This document shows, in pieces, positions 43,429-50,199 of a stretch of 64,000 nt of DNA. This stretch comes from a virus. A program made the position numbers and the translations under genes. Where the stretch lies: the IMG/VR virus record IMGVR_UViG_3300042402_002564, positions 182,503 through 246,502 of that record; one strand, given 5' to 3'. The notes beneath the pieces were generated by a model. It made no database searches. It was given only the letters and a program-made list of their open reading frames with translations, and was not told the origin of the DNA. The number at the start of each line of letters is the position of its first letter. Position 1 is the first letter of the stretch.

Positions 43429-43519
43429 GGGAGAGTGGCTACTGTTGGCAATATGTGTGGCTGCGGTCTGTAAAACCGTTACATCGGAACCATCGGGGGT
43501 TCAATTCCCTCCTCTCCCA
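43429..43519 (+). tRNA. tRNA-Tyr(GUA)
   Basis: Class II tRNA: acceptor GGGAGAG/CTCTCCC, anticodon loop CTGTAAA (GUA), extended variable region, T loop TTCAATT. The D region is unusually long. Confidence 0.85.
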
Positions 43520-43523
43520 CCTT

Positions 43524-43596
43524 GACCCTATAGTGAAGTGGTCTATCACGCTACCCTGTCACGGTGGTATCACGGGTTCGAATCCCGTTAGGGTCG
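43524..43596 (+). tRNA. tRNA-Asp(GUC)
   Basis: Acceptor GACCCTA/TAGGGTC, anticodon loop CTGTCAC, T loop TTCGAAT, discriminator G. Confidence 0.92.
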
Positions 43597-43597
43597 T

Positions 43598-43770
43598 TGG
43601 GAGTCAGTATTCTAACTCCCACGCATTCTTCAGAGGTTGCCAGTTTGCAGAAGAATGTTGTAGTAATAACTGGAATTGGGGAGGGATTTCTAACCACCAT
43701 CGGATGATGGCAGGATTCATAAGGCTACGAAGCGTAATCCGTAAGTAACTTCGTGTGGGATACCCCTCCC
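43598..43770 (+). ncRNA. Structured RNA region between tRNA-Asp and tRNA-Glu
   Basis: Three stems in series: GGGAGT/ACTCCC (43599-43620), CATTCTTC/GAAGAATG (43624-43657) and a 92-base unit (43679-43770) closed by a tRNA-acceptor-like GGGAGGG/CCCTCCC. The unit contains CCATC-GGAT-GATGG. There is no T loop or anticodon arm, so it is not a tRNA. Function unknown. Confidence 0.5.
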
Positions 43771-43775
43771 ATCAA

Positions 43776-43848
43776 GGTCCCATCGTCTAATTGGTCAGGA
43801 CGCGACCCTTTCAAGGTTGAAACGCGGGTTCAAACCCCGCTGGGACTA
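43776..43848 (+). tRNA. tRNA-Glu(UUC)
   Basis: Acceptor GGTCCCA/TGGGACT, anticodon loop CTTTCAA, T arm GCGGG-TTCAAAC-CCCGC; followed by CCA in the genome. Confidence 0.9.
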
Positions 43849-43852
43849 CCAA

Positions 43853-43926
43853 CGGAATGTAGCTCAGTTTGGTAGAGCTCTGGTTTTGGGAACCAGTTGT
43901 CGCAGGTTCGAATCCTGTCATTCCGA
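43853..43926 (+). tRNA. tRNA-Pro(UGG), first copy
   Basis: Acceptor CGGAATG/CATTCCG, anticodon loop TTTGGGA, T loop TTCGAAT, discriminator A. Confidence 0.93.
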
Positions 43927-43929
43927 CCA

Positions 43930-44002
43930 CGGGGAATAGCTCAGTTGGTAGAGCACATGCCTGAAGAGCATGGTGTCGGTGGTTCAATTCCACCTTCCTC
44001 GG
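43930..44002 (+). tRNA. tRNA-Phe(GAA)
   Basis: Acceptor CGGGGAA/TTCCTCG, anticodon stem CATGC/GCATG with loop CTGAAGA, T loop TTCAATT. Confidence 0.92.
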
Positions 44003-44005
44003 CTT

Positions 44006-44134
44006 GGGTTGCTGCCCGATATGAGAAACACTCCTGTATTTCTAGGATACGGTAGGGTGAAAACTCGGAATTACCTCTGCCCCGTCTCTTGGGGATGCGA
44101 ATTGAGGAAAGGTAAAGGGAAGAGACAGCAACCC
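44006..44134 (+). ncRNA. Structured RNA, ~129 nt, closed by a 9 bp stem
   Basis: GGGTTGCTG (44006-44014) pairs perfectly with CAGCAACCC (44126-44134). Inside are AGAAA/TTTCT and GTCTCTT/AAGAGAC stems. It fills the spacer between tRNA-Phe and tRNA-Ile, has no reading frame of note and no tRNA arms. Likely a processed non-coding RNA; class unknown to me. Confidence 0.55.
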
Positions 44135-44139
44135 ATATT

Positions 44140-44212
44140 GGAAACATAGCTTAGTTGGTAAAGCATTCGACTGATAATCGAAAGACCACTGGTTCGAGTC
44201 CAGTTGTTTCCA
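44140..44212 (+). tRNA. tRNA-Ile(GAU)
   Basis: Acceptor GGAAACA/TGTTTCC, anticodon stem TTCGA/TCGAA with loop CTGATAA, T loop TTCGAGT. Confidence 0.93.
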
Positions 44213-44299
44213 TAGGACTCCAGCAAGGTGCTTGCTAGGATATAAAAGACTGACGCCTCCCTCTTCAGAAAGAGTACCCAGCAGGTCAGCGTCCATTTT
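44213..44299 (+). other. tRNA spacer with hairpins
   Basis: Contains AGCAAG-GTG-CTTGCT and CTGAC/GTCAG plus GACGC/GCGTC pairs, which are alternatives. No gene seen. Confidence 0.35.
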
Positions 44300-44371
44300 G
44301 GCAGTGTAGTTCAGTGGTAGAACAAGAGATTCATACCCTCTATGTCGGTAGTTCAATTCTACCCACTGCCT
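44300..44371 (+). tRNA. tRNA with CAU anticodon (Met), copy 1
   Basis: Acceptor GGCAGTG/CACTGCC, anticodon stem AGAGA/CCTCT-like with loop TTCATAC, T loop TTCAATT. CAU could also be Ile2 after lysidine modification. Confidence 0.85.
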
Positions 44372-44372
44372 T

Positions 44373-44443
44373 GTGTCGTTAGCCTAGTGGTAAGGCAGTG
44401 GTTTGTGGAACCACCTAGATGGGTTCAATTCCCATACGACACC
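44373..44443 (+). tRNA. tRNA-His(GUG)
   Basis: Acceptor GTGTCGT/ACGACAC, anticodon stem GTGGT/ACCAC with loop TTGTGGA, discriminator C as usual for His. Confidence 0.92.
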
Positions 44444-44445
44444 CC

Positions 44446-44521
44446 GTTCAGGTGGCAGAGTGGTCGAATGCGGAAGTCTGCAAAACTTCTATTACCGTGG
44501 GTTCGAATCCCACCCTGAACT
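44446..44521 (+). tRNA. tRNA-Cys(GCA)
   Basis: Acceptor GTTCAGG/CCTGAAC, anticodon loop CTGCAAA, T arm GTGGG-TTCGAAT-CCCAC, discriminator T(U) as expected for Cys. Confidence 0.9.
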
Positions 44522-44528
44522 CCAAAAA

Positions 44529-44599
44529 GTTGGATTGGTGTAACGGTAGCACGACGGTCTCCAAAACCGTTAGTGGGAGTTCAAATCTCTCATCCTTCG
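44529..44599 (+). tRNA. tRNA-Trp(CCA)
   Basis: Anticodon loop CTCCAAA on a GGT/ACC stem, T arm GGGAG-TTCAAAT-CTCTC, discriminator G. The acceptor GTTGGAT/ATCCTTC has two adjacent U-U mismatches (positions 2 and 3), which is unusual. Confidence 0.75.
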
Positions 44600-44604
44600 C
44601 CTAT

Positions 44605-44677
44605 GCCCTCGTAACTCAGTGGCTAGAGTATCCGCCTTCTAAGCGGTTAGTCGTAGGTTCGAATCCTACCGAGGGTG
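44605..44677 (+). tRNA. tRNA-Arg(UCU), second copy
   Basis: Acceptor GCCCTCG/CGAGGGT (one G-U), same anticodon arm TCCGC-CTTCTAA-GCGGT as the first copy at 42916, different T stem. Confidence 0.92.
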
Positions 44678-44681
44678 CTTT

Positions 44682-44755
44682 GTCCTCTTAACTCAGTGGA
44701 CCAGAGTGCTTGGCTACGAACCAAGAAGTCGCAAGTTCAAATCTTGCAGAGGACG
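44682..44755 (+). tRNA. tRNA-Arg(ACG)
   Basis: Acceptor GTCCTCT/AGAGGAC, anticodon stem CTTGG/CCAAG with loop CTACGAA, T loop TTCAAAT. Confidence 0.92.
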
Positions 44756-44756
44756 C

Positions 44757-44785
44757 TTGACAAACTTACAAAAGTTTGTTACTAT
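44757..44785 (+). promoter_or_regulatory. Promoter inside the tRNA array
   Basis: TTGACA, 17 bp, TACTAT, followed by ATAAT. The 65 bases between it and the next tRNA form a TTGAGT/ACTCAA hairpin. Confidence 0.75.
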
Positions 44786-44850
44786 ATAATAGTGATAGAG
44801 GTTGAGTCCCTGTTACATCCTTATGAGGTGTATCACACTCAATCCATCAA

Positions 44851-44922
44851 AGTGGGGAAGTGTAACGGTTGCACAGAAGTCTCATAAGCTTCAAGAAGGA
44901 GGTTCAATTCCTCCCCCCGCCA
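44851..44922 (+). tRNA. tRNA with CAU anticodon (Met), copy 2
   Basis: Acceptor AGTGGGG/CCCCGCC with an A1-C72 mismatch, anticodon stem GAAGT/GCTTC with loop CTCATAA, T arm GGAGG-TTCAATT-CCTCC. An unpaired 1-72 is a feature of initiator tRNAs, but the GGG/CCC anticodon stem of initiators is missing. Confidence 0.75.
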
Positions 44923-44928
44923 CCACAT

Positions 44929-45001
44929 TCCCTTATAGCTCAATTGGCAGAGCACGGAGCTGTTAACTCTGGGGTTCCTGGTTCGAGTCCAGGTGGGGGA
45001 G
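44929..45001 (+). tRNA. tRNA-Asn(GUU)
   Basis: Acceptor TCCCTTA/TGGGGGA (two G-U), anticodon loop CTGTTAA, T arm CCTGG-TTCGAGT-CCAGG, discriminator G. Confidence 0.9.
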
Positions 45002-45019
45002 TTTTAATCTAGGAATAAA

Positions 45020-45124
45020 ATGATTAATATTTTTAAAAAAATCTATTTTAATATAAAAGCATATATTGAATTTAAAAAAGTATCTAAAAAATGTAGAGAA
45101 GAAGACCCATACATCTATAAATAA
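45020..45124 (+). CDS. 34-residue basic hypothetical protein
   Basis: RBS AGGA seven bases before the ATG. Reads MINIFKKIYFNIKAYIEFKK, then VSKKCREEDPYIYK. Amphipathic and basic. The late box of the next gene lies in its last codons. Confidence 0.5.
   Translation: MINIFKKIYFNIKAYIEFKKVSKKCREEDPYIYK
45116..45123 (+). promoter_or_regulatory. Late-type box TATAAATA
   Basis: Perfect box 11 bases before the SGNH-like gene; close, so the message would be nearly leaderless. Confidence 0.45.
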
Positions 45125-45133
45125 AACTAAAAA

Positions 45134-45904
45134 ATGACTAATAATATATTAGTTACATTTGGATGTAGTTGGACTTTTGGTGAAGGATCTGGATATGTTG
45201 ATGGAATGGATCAAAATGAATATGAAGAAATTCAACAGGATGAAAAAATATGTTATGATAATTCTTGGAGAAAAATCATAGTAGATCATTATAATCTTAG
45301 ACACATAAACTTTTCTGTTCCAGGAAGTAGCAATCAAAGACAGTTTAAAACTGCTAGGGAATATTTTGTAACAGAAGAATGGAAAAAATTAATTAGTGAA
45401 CGCAGAAATAATGTTGTTGTTTTGTGGGGAATTACCAGTACATATAGAAATTATTTTTGGTGTAAAGATACTAATAGATACCAAAACATTTTTTATTCTA
45501 AATCTAAATATGATAGATACCAAGACAAATTGGCAAAAGCAATGATGTCATGGTCCTATGTTAAAGAGGTTGAGGAAGAAGTTGTAAAAAATGAAATATT
45601 ATTTTTTAATCAATATTTTAAATTGGTTGGTGTAAAAAATATGTGGTTTGATACTTTTAATTCTTTAGATTATAAAGAAAAATTTGATAATTTTTTAGAT
45701 CAATATAAAGAACAGAGAGATCTTTTATCGATGCTTTGTTATGAACATGCTAGAAAATTAAATGGCAGATTAGTTTTGAATAATAATTTTAAATATGCTG
45801 AAGAAAATGGATTAATAAATTTAATTAGTTTTCATCCTAAAAAAGAACAATATAAAATTATTGGTGAATATTTTATTAGAAAATTGAAAAAATACTTCAA
45901 ATAA
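45134..45904 (+). CDS. SGNH/GDSL-like hydrolase
   Basis: 256 residues. Block I FGCSWTFGEGSG (Ser nucleophile in GCSW), block II/III-like VPGSSNQRQ and block V FHPKKEQYKIIGEYF with the catalytic His. These are the blocks of SGNH-fold esterases and acetylhydrolases. In a phage it may trim acetyl groups from surface sugars. It is a single gene embedded in the tRNA region. Confidence 0.72.
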   Translation: MTNNILVTFGCSWTFGEGSGYVDGMDQNEYEEIQQDEKICYDNSWRKIIVDHYNLRHINFSVPGSSNQRQFKTAREYFVTEEWKKLISERRNNVVVLWGITSTYRNYFWCKDTNRYQNIFYSKSKYDRYQDKLAKAMMSWSYVKEVEEEVVKNEILFFNQYFKLVGVKNMWFDTFNSLDYKEKFDNFLDQYKEQRDLLSMLCYEHARKLNGRLVLNNNFKYAEENGLINLISFHPKKEQYKIIGEYFIRKLKKYFK

Positions 45905-45916
45905 ATCAATAAATAG

Positions 45917-45945
45917 TTGACAAAATAATTTGTCTCTGTTAAAAT
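45917..45945 (+). promoter_or_regulatory. Promoter of tRNA-Val
   Basis: TTGACA, 17 bp, TAAAAT, ending 9 bases before the tRNA. Confidence 0.75.
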
Positions 45946-45954
45946 AAAATCATC

Positions 45955-46026
45955 GGGCGATTAACTCAGCGGTAGAGTGGCCTCCTTACAAGTGGTAAGT
46001 CACTGGTTCGATTCCAGTATCGCCCA
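45955..46026 (+). tRNA. tRNA-Val(UAC)
   Basis: Acceptor GGGCGAT/ATCGCCC, anticodon loop CTTACAA on a stem with one U-U mismatch, T arm ACTGG-TTCGATT-CCAGT. Confidence 0.85.
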
Positions 46027-46052
46027 TATATAAAATGAAGCATATATAACTT

Positions 46053-46229
46053 ATGAAAGATAAAAAATTCAAAAAATTAATTCAAAAACCTTTAAGATTT
46101 CATCATCAAGATATCCATGAAGAACTTGATAGTATTAAATTATCATTAGCAGATATTAGGAGATTAATGGAAAATGTTAGTAGTGAGATGCAAAGATTGC
46201 AACAAAGAGTTGACAAGTCATCCATCTAA
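46053..46229 (+). CDS. 58-residue hypothetical protein
   Basis: Basic N-terminus (MKDKKFKKLIQKPLRFHHQD) then a coiled-coil-like helix to KSSI. Overlaps the next gene by 56 bases in another frame, so one of the two starts may be wrong, but the helical pattern looks genuine. Confidence 0.5.
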   Translation: MKDKKFKKLIQKPLRFHHQDIHEELDSIKLSLADIRRLMENVSSEMQRLQQRVDKSSI

Positions 46230-46431
46230 AACTCAGTGTTGTGGATGTTCTAATATGATGACTGTCTGTGCTGATAACATATCAGCCATTGATTTAACTA
46301 AAGTAATTATTATTAATTCAAATAATAAAAAACCTCATAAAAAAACAAGTTTATTTTCTCCAGAAGAACTTGAGTATCAAGAATCTAGAAGAAAAAGAAA
46401 AGTTCGCAAATTAGATTTTGAAATACGTTAA
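46174..46431 (+). CDS. Small zinc-ribbon-like protein
   Basis: 85 residues. Cys pairs CKDC (residues 6-9) and CCGC (22-25) form a likely zinc site; the end is a strongly basic QESRRKRKVRKLDFEIR. This pattern is familiar from many marine T4-like phages, function unknown. Confidence 0.8.
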   Translation: MLVVRCKDCNKELTSHPSKTQCCGCSNMMTVCADNISAIDLTKVIIINSNNKKPHKKTSLFSPEELEYQESRRKRKVRKLDFEIR

Positions 46432-46471
46432 ATCTTAACTAAATAAGAAAATAAAGTTTTCTTATTAACTT

Positions 46472-46558
46472 GGAAGGGCAATCCGATTGGCGACGGAACC
46501 TGTCTTGAAAACAGTTGAGGTGTTAAAGCCCTTGGGGGTTCGACTCCCCCTCCTTCCG
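46472..46558 (+). tRNA. tRNA-Ser(UGA)
   Basis: Class II: acceptor GGAAGGG/TCCTTCC, anticodon stem CTGT/ACAG with loop CTTGAAA, long variable arm, T arm GGGGG-TTCGACT-CCCCC, discriminator G. Confidence 0.92.
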
Positions 46559-46601
46559 TTTAACAATTTTTTAATTTGTGTTATAAAATGAACACAATAC
46601 A

Positions 46602-46629
46602 TTGACGTTTAAAAATTAAAAACTATTAT
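46602..46629 (+). promoter_or_regulatory. Sigma-70-like promoter
   Basis: TTGACG, 16 bp, TATTAT; 28 bases before the small gene at 46658. Confidence 0.5.
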
Positions 46630-46657
46630 ATAGTAGTACAACTACTTATAAACCCCA

Positions 46658-46813
46658 ATGGATGATCATACTTACCAAAATTGGGTGAAGATTAAAGAAA
46701 CCTTTGAGTCTTCTGGTAATACAAATAACATGTTTTATCGTAGGGCCTGTGAAATAGTAAAAACTAAAAGAGACCCTTTAGCAAAGTTTTTTGGTGATAC
46801 TAATAATGGATAA
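46658..46813 (+). CDS. 51-residue hypothetical protein
   Basis: Reads MDDHTYQNWVKIKETFESSG and continues RRACEIVKTKRDPLAKF. Charged, helical. Overlaps the next start by 8 bases. Unknown. Confidence 0.55.
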   Translation: MDDHTYQNWVKIKETFESSGNTNNMFYRRACEIVKTKRDPLAKFFGDTNNG

Positions 46814-46892
46814 AACAATTATATCTGCAATAATAATTTTTACATTAATTGGTTTATTCATCAGATGGGGACTTACAAACGCATATGCGTAA
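46806..46892 (+). CDS. 28-residue single-pass membrane peptide
   Basis: Reads MDKTIISAIIIFTLIGLFIR then WGLTNAYA. One membrane helix. Size and composition are like small photosystem or cytochrome subunits, but no such identity can be claimed. Confidence 0.5.
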   Translation: MDKTIISAIIIFTLIGLFIRWGLTNAYA

Positions 46893-46919
46893 GTAAAGAT
46901 AATTTAAATGGAGAGAAAG

Positions 46920-47036
46920 ATGATTTTTCATATTGTAGAGACTCTTGCAGCGAGTCCAGTTTGGTTGTTCTTTTGCGGTTTTGGCTTGACAGTTGTTCCT
47001 TTTATGGGTATAATGATTATACACCGAGATAAATAA
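46920..47036 (+). CDS. 38-residue membrane protein
   Basis: GGAGAG RBS upstream of the ATG at 46920. Hydrophobic helix ASPVWLFFCGFGLTVVPFMG followed by IMIIHRDK. Second membrane peptide in a row. Unknown. Confidence 0.5.
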   Translation: MIFHIVETLAASPVWLFFCGFGLTVVPFMGIMIIHRDK

Positions 47037-47044
47037 TCTTATTA

Positions 47045-47118
47045 CGGGGTGTAGCTCAGTTTGGTAGAGCACTGCTTTTGGGAAGCAGGGGCCGTAGGTT
47101 CGAATCCTATCACCCCGA
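47045..47118 (+). tRNA. tRNA-Pro(UGG), second copy
   Basis: Acceptor CGGGGTG/CACCCCG, anticodon loop TTTGGGA; D arm identical to the first Pro tRNA. Confidence 0.93.
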
Positions 47119-47172
47119 TTAGTAAAATCTTTGTAATTTTACTATTTAAATTTTAGTTAATGATTTTTTTAA

Positions 47173-47301
47173 ATGGAATCACAACAGGAAATTTCTAAAA
47201 TTGAATCTATAGATTTTACTAATGAGTCAAGTAAAGATGCATCAGAGACAGATATCAAAGAGTTGATAGAGGTCTTGACAAACCACAACGATGCATGTTA
47301 A
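47173..47301 (+). CDS. 42-residue acidic hypothetical protein
   Basis: Reads MESQQEISKIESIDFTNESS and ends LIEVLTNHNDAC. Acidic, polar; no RBS obvious. Unknown. Confidence 0.35.
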   Translation: MESQQEISKIESIDFTNESSKDASETDIKELIEVLTNHNDAC

Positions 47302-47303
47302 CT
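47275..47303 (+). promoter_or_regulatory. Possible promoter of the last tRNA group
   Basis: TTGACA, 17 bp, weak TTAACT, ending 20 bases before tRNA-Ile. Confidence 0.35.
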
Positions 47304-47322
47304 TTGATTTGTTGAAACACAC

Positions 47323-47394
47323 GGGACTGTCGCCTATTGGTTAAGGCCCACTGCTTATAACGGTGTGAACTGAGTTCAATTCTCAGCAGTCCTA
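47323..47394 (+). tRNA. tRNA-Ile(UAU), copy 1
   Basis: Acceptor GGGACTG/CAGTCCT, anticodon stem CACTG/CGGTG with loop CTTATAA, T loop TTCAATT; CCA follows in the genome. Confidence 0.85.
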
Positions 47395-47398
47395 CCAA

Positions 47399-47470
47399 GG
47401 GAGTATAGCTTAATGGTTAGAGCGGCCTGCTTATAACGGGTTAGTCTGGGTTCAACTCCCAGTATTCCTA
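47399..47470 (+). tRNA. tRNA-Ile(UAU), copy 2
   Basis: Acceptor GGGAGTA/TATTCCT, anticodon loop CTTATAA, T arm CTGGG-TTCAACT-CCCAG. Four bases after copy 1, with a different body. Confidence 0.85.
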
Positions 47471-47499
47471 TTGCTATTCGCTATTTGCGAATAACGAAT

Positions 47500-47572
47500 G
47501 CTCGTTTAGCCATCTGGTGAAGGCAGCGAACTCATAATTCGCCTCAGGAGAGTTCGATCCTCTCAACGAGCA
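47500..47572 (+). tRNA. tRNA with CAU anticodon (Met), copy 3
   Basis: Acceptor GCTCGTT/AACGAGC, anticodon stem GCGAA/TTCGC with loop CTCATAA, T arm GAGAG-TTCGATC-CTCTC. Confidence 0.9.
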
Positions 47573-47598
47573 CTCGGACAGAATTTAATCTGTCCATC

Positions 47599-47627
47599 TT
47601 GACTTCTCCAAGTCAACCCCTTATAAT
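47599..47627 (+). promoter_or_regulatory. Sigma-70-like promoter
   Basis: TTGACT, 17 bp, TATAAT; 22 bases before the gene at 47650. Confidence 0.75.
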
Positions 47628-47649
47628 ATTAAGGTCAACATTCAAAACA

Positions 47650-47865
47650 ATGACTCTTACAACTAAATTCAAGAAAGACATTCAAACTCTTCGCGGTGCT
47701 GCAAACGGAGATTTTTATCTCGATGTAAAGAATCCGAAACTTTATAAAAAAGTTCGCAGATATTATGAAGGTGAAGGTGTAGTGTTCTCTGGTGATCCTT
47801 TGGATGATTATGAAATGCTAATGGAATATCTCTATCAAGATCTTGAAACTGTAGAAGTTGCCTAG
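47650..47865 (+). CDS. Conserved-type small protein
   Basis: 71 residues from the ATG at 47650: MTLTTKFKKDIQTLRGAANG, FYLDVKNPKLYKKVRRYYEG and a terminal DDYEMLMEYLYQDLETV. A pattern I recall as very common in cyanomyoviruses; function unknown. Strong early-type promoter. Confidence 0.78.
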   Translation: MTLTTKFKKDIQTLRGAANGDFYLDVKNPKLYKKVRRYYEGEGVVFSGDPLDDYEMLMEYLYQDLETVEVA

Positions 47866-47907
47866 TCATGGAGAGACTATAAAAACCCTGGTCGGGAGCA
47901 ACCCCTT

Positions 47908-48141
47908 ATGGATAAAACAACTATACTTAGGTATGTTGGTAATGCACTCCTCATAATTGGATATTACATTCTTTTATGGGGAGATGAAAAAATTGGATTA
48001 ATTGTTAAATTTCTTGCTGGAATCTTGTTACTTCCTTCATTTGTTTATTTAAAAATGTGGGATTCTGTAACAATATGTGGATTTTATGCTTTTATTGAAA
48101 TTACTAGATTAATCCATCTTTTCGCCACGGATGGGCGTTAA
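47908..48141 (+). CDS. Small multi-pass membrane protein
   Basis: 77 residues with three hydrophobic segments: YVGNALLIIGYYILLWG, IVKFLAGILLLPSFVY and VTICGFYAFIEITRLIHLF. Conserved-looking cyanophage membrane protein, function unknown. Confidence 0.7.
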   Translation: MDKTTILRYVGNALLIIGYYILLWGDEKIGLIVKFLAGILLLPSFVYLKMWDSVTICGFYAFIEITRLIHLFATDGR

Positions 48142-48149
48142 CAGTACTG

Positions 48150-48307
48150 GTGGAGTCAAATGACCCTCATTTTGGTTTCTTGCTTTTCCATTAAAAAGCA
48201 AGTGGTGCGGATGGGGAATTCTTTCTCCGCCTGGTTTCTTGCCTCCAGTTAAAGGGCAAGTGGCGAGCCTGAATTTACTAAGATGGGTAAATCCCATCTT
48301 TTTTTAT
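48150..48307 (+). ncRNA. Repeat hairpin RNA with terminator
   Basis: Two copies of a TGGTTTCTTGC...GCAAGTGG element. Copy 1 (near 48173-48212) has the stem CTTGCTTTT/AAAAAGCAAG; copy 2 (near 48233-48264) has CTTGCC/GGCAAG. Between them is GCGGA/TCCGC. A GATGGG/CCCATC terminator with seven T ends it near 48307. Probably a non-coding RNA or a 3'-end element of the upstream message. Confidence 0.5.
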
Positions 48308-48314
48308 ACCATAA

Positions 48315-48322
48315 AATAAATA
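48315..48322 (+). promoter_or_regulatory. Late-like box AATAAATA
   Basis: AATAAATA 17 bases before the radical SAM gene. Confidence 0.4.
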
Positions 48323-48339
48323 CATTTTTAATTCTTATT

Positions 48340-49152
48340 ATGGTAGAAGTATCTCACTTAGAATGGCATATAACACATTCATGTAATTTTATGTGTCAGG
48401 GGTGTGGGCATTTTACTAATGATGGATATAATGAGCATATATCAATTGATGATTTAAAAAAATGGTATTCACTTTGGAAAAATAAAATAAAACCCAAAGA
48501 ATTATCAATACTCGGTGGAGAACCTTTATTACACAAAGATTTAATTGATATAATTTACATGACAAAAGAGGAATGGAATATTCAAGAAGACCAATATTAT
48601 GAGATAGTTACTAATGGTGTTTTAATTGATAGGCATCCAGAATTACCAAAAGCTTTATATGATACTAATTGTGTCATGACAGTATCAATGCATTCTTATG
48701 ATAAAGAATACTTAAAAGTGTTTTTAAAATCTTTATCTAAAATAAATGAATGGGTTGAATTATATGGTATTAATGTAGTATTAAATGATTCTGCTAATCA
48801 TTGGATAAAAACCTATCATGGTAGTGGTAAAAACATACTTCCTTTTGAAGACAATGATCCACAAATGAGTTGGGATAGATGCCCATCAGGACAACAGAAT
48901 TTTCAATTATATAATGGAAAAATGTATAAATGTTCGCCACTTGCATATCTACAACTTAAAAAAAGAAAATATGGAGATCAATTATCACCAAAATGGGATC
49001 CATATTTAAAATACAAACCATTATCACCAGATTCTACTGAAGAAGAAATATATGAATTTTTTAATAGAGGATCAGAATCTGTCTGTAGCATGTGTCCTAA
49101 GAACCCTCAAAAATTTATAAAGTCTAATCCGATGAAAAAATTCATTGACTGA
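48340..49152 (+). CDS. Radical SAM enzyme
   Basis: 270 residues from the ATG at 48340. The 4Fe-4S/SAM motif is CNFMCQGC (residues 14-21, CxxxCxxC). SILGGEPLLHKDL follows (GGEP), then extra Cys in the C-terminal part (CPSG, YKCSPL, VCSMCPKNP) suggesting an auxiliary cluster as in SPASM-type enzymes. Target unknown; could modify a sugar or a peptide. Opens the second glycan region. Confidence 0.82.
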   Translation: MVEVSHLEWHITHSCNFMCQGCGHFTNDGYNEHISIDDLKKWYSLWKNKIKPKELSILGGEPLLHKDLIDIIYMTKEEWNIQEDQYYEIVTNGVLIDRHPELPKALYDTNCVMTVSMHSYDKEYLKVFLKSLSKINEWVELYGINVVLNDSANHWIKTYHGSGKNILPFEDNDPQMSWDRCPSGQQNFQLYNGKMYKCSPLAYLQLKKRKYGDQLSPKWDPYLKYKPLSPDSTEEEIYEFFNRGSESVCSMCPKNPQKFIKSNPMKKFID

Positions 49153-49173
49153 ATTTTGTTTTAATGTTAGGAT
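49145..49173 (+). promoter_or_regulatory. Sigma-70-like promoter of gmd
   Basis: TTGACT, 17 bp, TAGGAT; 24 bases before gmd, overlapping the radical SAM stop. Confidence 0.5.
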
Positions 49174-49197
49174 GCAATCCATATCATAATTTAACAT

Positions 49198-50199
49198 ATG
49201 AAAGTTGCCCTTATCACTGGAATAACAGGACAGGATGGATCGTATCTTGCAGAATTGCTTCTTCAAAAAGGTTATGAAGTTCATGGCATTGTTAGAAGAG
49301 CATCCCTTATCAATACTCATCGTATTGACCATATCTTTGATTCTATTAATCTCCATTACGGTGATCTTACTGATTCTACCAATCTTGTAAGAGTTATTCA
49401 GCAGGTTCAACCAGATGAAATTTATAACTTGGGTGCCCAAAGTCATGTAAAAGTGTCTTTTGAGATGCCAGAATATACTGGTATGGTTGATGGTCTTGGA
49501 ACTCTTCGTATTCTTGAAGCAGTTCGTCTTTTAGGAATGGAGAAAAAAACAAGAATTTATCAAGCATCTACTTCTGAACTATATGGTCTCGTTCAAGAAG
49601 TACCACAAAAAGAAACAACCCCTTTTTATCCTCGTTCACCTTATGGAGTCGCTAAACTTTATGGATACTGGATTATTAAAAACTACCGAGAATCGTATGG
49701 ATTACACGCAAGTTCTGGAATTCTTTTCAATCACGAATCCCCTCGCAGAGGAGAAACTTTTGTCACAAGAAAAATCACTCGCGGATTATCACGAATTTCA
49801 ACTGGGGAACAGGACGTATTATATCTCGGAAATTTGAATGCAAAGCGTGATTGGGGACATGCTAAAGACTTTGTTGAAGCAATGTGGTTAATGCTTCAAC
49901 AAGATAACCCAGATGACTATGTAATCGCTACAGGAAAACAATACTCGGTACGCGAGTTTGTTGAAGAAGCATCACCTTATTTTGGAATGAAAATTGCTTG
50001 GGAAGGTGAAGGTTTAGATGAAGTTGGTATTGATAGACTTACTAAAAAAGTAATAATTAGAGTTAATCCAAAATATTTTAGACCAGCAGAAGTTGAATCT
50101 TTGTTGGGAGACCCATCAAAAGCGAAAGAAAAACTAGGATGGGAACCAAAAATTACATTTGAACAATTAGTTGAGGACATGTGTTTATATGGACAATAA
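49198..50199 (+). CDS. gmd: GDP-mannose 4,6-dehydratase
   Basis: 333 residues. NADP site [15 protein letters not shown], catalytic region ASTSELYG and [11 protein letters not shown] (YxxxK), and [15 protein letters not shown], all typical of Gmd. It makes GDP-4-keto-6-deoxymannose, the first step to GDP-L-fucose. Overlaps the fucose synthase gene by 11 bases. Confidence 0.95.
   Translation: MKVALITGITGQDGSYLAELLLQKGYEVHGIVRRASLINTHRIDHIFDSINLHYGDLTDSTNLVRVIQQVQPDEIYNLGAQSHVKVSFEMPEYTGMVDGLGTLRILEAVRLLGMEKKTRIYQASTSELYGLVQEVPQKETTPFYPRSPYGVAKLYGYWIIKNYRESYGLHASSGILFNHESPRRGETFVTRKITRGLSRISTGEQDVLYLGNLNAKRDWGHAKDFVEAMWLMLQQDNPDDYVIATGKQYSVREFVEEASPYFGMKIAWEGEGLDEVGIDRLTKKVIIRVNPKYFRPAEVESLLGDPSKAKEKLGWEPKITFEQLVEDMCLYGQ

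Noticed and set aside
43679-43770. tRNA with an intron
   Set aside because: The 7 bp acceptor-like stem is real, but there is no T loop or anticodon stem and no intron-type conserved core.
42990-47600. CRISPR array or insertion sequence in the RNA region
   Set aside because: No regularly spaced direct repeats and no transposase; repeated elements are tRNAs and hairpins.
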